Below are positions 5,412 through 6,839 of a stretch of DNA of 6,839 nucleotides, in pieces. The notes under the pieces were generated by a model. It was given only the letters and a program-made list of their open reading frames with translations, was not told where the DNA came from and did no database searches. The translations under genes were made by a program, and so were the position numbers. Position 1 is the first letter of the stretch. Every line of letters begins with the position of its first letter. This stretch comes from Candidatus Poribacteria bacterium (GTDB lineage: Bacteria; Poribacteria; WGA-4E; B28-G17): NCBI GenBank assembly GCA_003645735.1, contig QNBQ01000091.1:1-6839 (forward strand). The letters run 5' to 3'.

Positions 5412-6839
5412 TCACACCTCCAGCCCCCACCTCTCCCTTATGACGCCTCTATACCAATCGATCCTCCTCCCCTCGCTTATGTTCGTTATCCCGGCCTGGG
5501 CGGCCACCCTGAAGAACTCAACCGCTATCCTCTCGAGCTCGGGCGTGAGCCTGTCGGCCGTCTCCATCCTGACATACCATATCGGCAGCCTGGCGACCTT
5601 GACCCTCATCAGAACCTCCTCGTCCTCCGCCGCCCTCTCCGCCTCGTCGAACAGCCTCTCCGCCTCGGCGATGACCTGAGGGGAAAGCGCCAGCTTCTTC
5701 GGCGGGTCGAATATGTGCACGTGTATCCCCCTGCCGGACGTCTCCCTGTGGATCAGCTCTATGTAATCCCTGATGAACGGCGCCCCCTTCCCGTAATACC
5801 CCTCCAGGAACTCATCCATGACCTTCCTATCGTCGCAATCCGGATCCCACAATATCTTGGCCAGCATGTATGCCCTCAGCTCGGCGAACTCGCCATGGCC
5901 CCCGGGCGAGTAGTTCCCCTCCTCGAATATCCCCTTGACGTTGTGCTCGACGAAGAACTTGACGTTGGGCTTCAGCGAGAAGAGGTTGGGGAACGGCATG
6001 ATGTAATGGGCGAAGTTGGTGACATAGTCCCAGACGTATAGCCTCTCCGTTATCCTCGCCCAGCCGCGGATGTCCTCGACGAAGGAGCGGTCTTCCGGGC
6101 ACTCGGCCAGCGGGTGGGAGAAACAGCACTCTATCGAGCAGAGCCTGACTATGACGTTGTGACGGGGCCTCGTTATCCTGGGCGGTTTGCGGCTGTATTG
6201 GTAGGCCAGGGTGTCTATGAAGACGTTGGGGTGCTCCTTTTCTATCGCCTCGGCCACCTTGTTGACGAACCTGATTATCGTCCCGCTGTGGCTCCCCTCC
6301 TCCTCGTCCACCCTTCGGCAGTTTTCGCACTGACACCACCCTCCCCAGTCGTTCTGGGAGACGGAGAAGATCGTCGCCTCCGGGTCTTCCTTTATCCACC
6401 TCTTGACCGTCTCGATCGTTATCCTCAGCACATCGGGGTTTGTCAGGCAGAGCTGCGCCCTCTCGGCGGTCCTCTTGCCGTCTATCTCGGAGAAGTATTC
6501 GGGGTGTTCGGCGAAGTATTTGTCGGGGGGGATGATCGAGTAGAAGGTGTGGACGAAGTGGGAGTATTTGACCTTACCGCCCCTGGTTTTATCCAGCCTG
6601 TGGTGTGTGCCGTTCGCCTTGTTCCTGGCCGCCCAGTCCCCGTCGAAAGCGTCGGTGTAGAAGGGCTCCCGGTATTCCAGGACGGGCACCTGTGTCTCGT
6701 CTATCGGGCCTACTCCCACCCTGTCCATCCTCGGCATGCGGCTGACCTTGGAGGTGACCCAGCGGCAGCCCAGGCTCTCGAGGAAGGTGTAGACCCCATA
6801 CATCGTCCCCCTCAGCCTGCCGCCGGCTATGACCAGATG
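5412..6839 (-). CDS. DUF4838-family glycoside-hydrolase-like protein (5' partial)
   Basis: The frame is open to the window edge: 12 codons (HLVIAGGRLRGT) precede the first visible Met at 6803 and belong to the conserved core, so that Met is internal and the N-terminus is missing. Over the 475 visible residues the family pattern is clear: GGRLRGTMYGVYTFLESLGCRW (6-27, fold entry), HTFYSIIPPDKYFAEHPEYF (97-116) followed by a DGKR, LCLTNPDV (130-137), VSQNDWGGWCQCENC (160-174), FVNKVAEAIEKEHPNV (191-206), DTLAYQYSRKPPR (209-221), VRLCSIECCFSHPLAEC (231-247), GIFEEGNYSPGGHGEFAELR (303-322) and LWDPDCDD (330-337). DUF4838 proteins resemble the alpha-glucuronidase/hexosaminidase-type TIM-barrel hydrolases and often sit with polysaccharide-use genes, but their substrates are mostly uncharacterised. 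C169, C171, C174 with C234, C238, C239, C247 may form a metal site; that is inference. The C-terminal about 100 residues are helical (AEAERLFDEAERAAEDEEV). The signal peptide, if any, lies outside the window. Confidence 0.9.
   Translation of the reverse strand, partial: HLVIAGGRLRGTMYGVYTFLESLGCRWVTSKVSRMPRMDRVGVGPIDETQVPVLEYREPFYTDAFDGDWAARNKANGTHHRLDKTRGGKVKYSHFVHTFYSIIPPDKYFAEHPEYFSEIDGKRTAERAQLCLTNPDVLRITIETVKRWIKEDPEATIFSVSQNDWGGWCQCENCRRVDEEEGSHSGTIIRFVNKVAEAIEKEHPNVFIDTLAYQYSRKPPRITRPRHNVIVRLCSIECCFSHPLAECPEDRSFVEDIRGWARITERLYVWDYVTNFAHYIMPFPNLFSLKPNVKFFVEHNVKGIFEEGNYSPGGHGEFAELRAYMLAKILWDPDCDDRKVMDEFLEGYYGKGAPFIRDYIELIHRETSGRGIHVHIFDPPKKLALSPQVIAEAERLFDEAERAAEDEEVLMRVKVARLPIWYVRMETADRLTPELERIAVEFFRVAAQAGITNISEGRRIDWYRGVIRERWGLEV

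Noticed and set aside
4371..5679. Plus-strand frames of 252 and 286 codons
   Set aside because: Antisense to the discoidin protein and the end of the DUF4838 gene. Pro/Arg/Leu- or Ser/Pro-rich products with no motifs.
5827..6399. 190-codon minus-strand frame inside the DUF4838 gene
   Set aside because: Out-of-frame shadow; the other frame matches the DUF4838 family continuously through this region.
6801..6803. ATG at 6803 as the true start of the DUF4838 gene
   Set aside because: The frame stays open upstream to the window edge, and the upstream residues (LVIAGGRLRGT) are part of the conserved family core, so the real start lies outside the window.
1..6839. CRISPR arrays, tRNA/rRNA genes, insertion sequences or tandem repeats
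   Set aside because: None seen on reading both strands. Coding density is nearly complete and no repeated units or terminal inverted repeats were noticed.

Overview
The window carries five protein-coding genes, all on the minus strand and nearly gapless, so it reads from right to left. Both outermost genes run off the window. The DNA is GC-rich, and arginine is mostly encoded by AGG in every gene, so nothing looks recently transferred. Signal peptides, a PorV/PorQ-like outer-membrane protein, a second likely outer-membrane barrel and an FlgD-like C-terminal domain all point to a Gram-negative bacterium outside Proteobacteria. A lineage such as Poribacteria, Latescibacterota, KSB1 or another FCB-related candidate phylum would fit. 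That placement is inference from gene content; there is no rRNA or phylogenetic marker gene here.

Layout, in transcription order. (1) 6839-5412: the C-terminal 475 residues of a DUF4838-family, glycoside-hydrolase-like protein; its start lies outside the window. (2) A candidate extended -10 promoter at 5407-5378, followed by a short GC-rich leader with a small hairpin. (3) 5336-3498: a secreted multidomain protein with an N-terminal discoidin-like region, an F5/8 type C domain that seems inserted into a ZU5-like domain, and a C-terminal FlgD/type-A-sorting-like Ig domain. (4) 3501-2797: an OmpR/PhoB-class response regulator whose start codon overlaps the previous stop (ATGA). (5) 2796-1912: a PorV/PorQ-like outer-membrane protein starting on the base after the regulator's stop. 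(6) 1886 to the left edge: at least 628 codons of a large exported protein, probably an outer-membrane barrel, with calcium-loop-like motifs.

How they may work together. Genes 3 to 6 look like one translationally coupled operon combining a candidate secretion substrate (FlgD-like C-terminal domain), a PorV-like shuttle or anchor, a large outer-membrane protein and a DNA-binding regulator. In Bacteroidota the type IX secretion system uses PorV plus the giant SprA/Sov channel to export proteins with C-terminal sorting domains. A diverged, regulator-linked T9SS-like or surface-display module is therefore the most interesting reading, but the SprA-like identity of the last gene is unproven. The DUF4838 enzyme and the discoidin domains suggest surface glycan binding or breakdown.

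No RNA genes, CRISPR arrays, insertion sequences or obvious terminators were seen, and no stretch over 300 bases lacks a gene.
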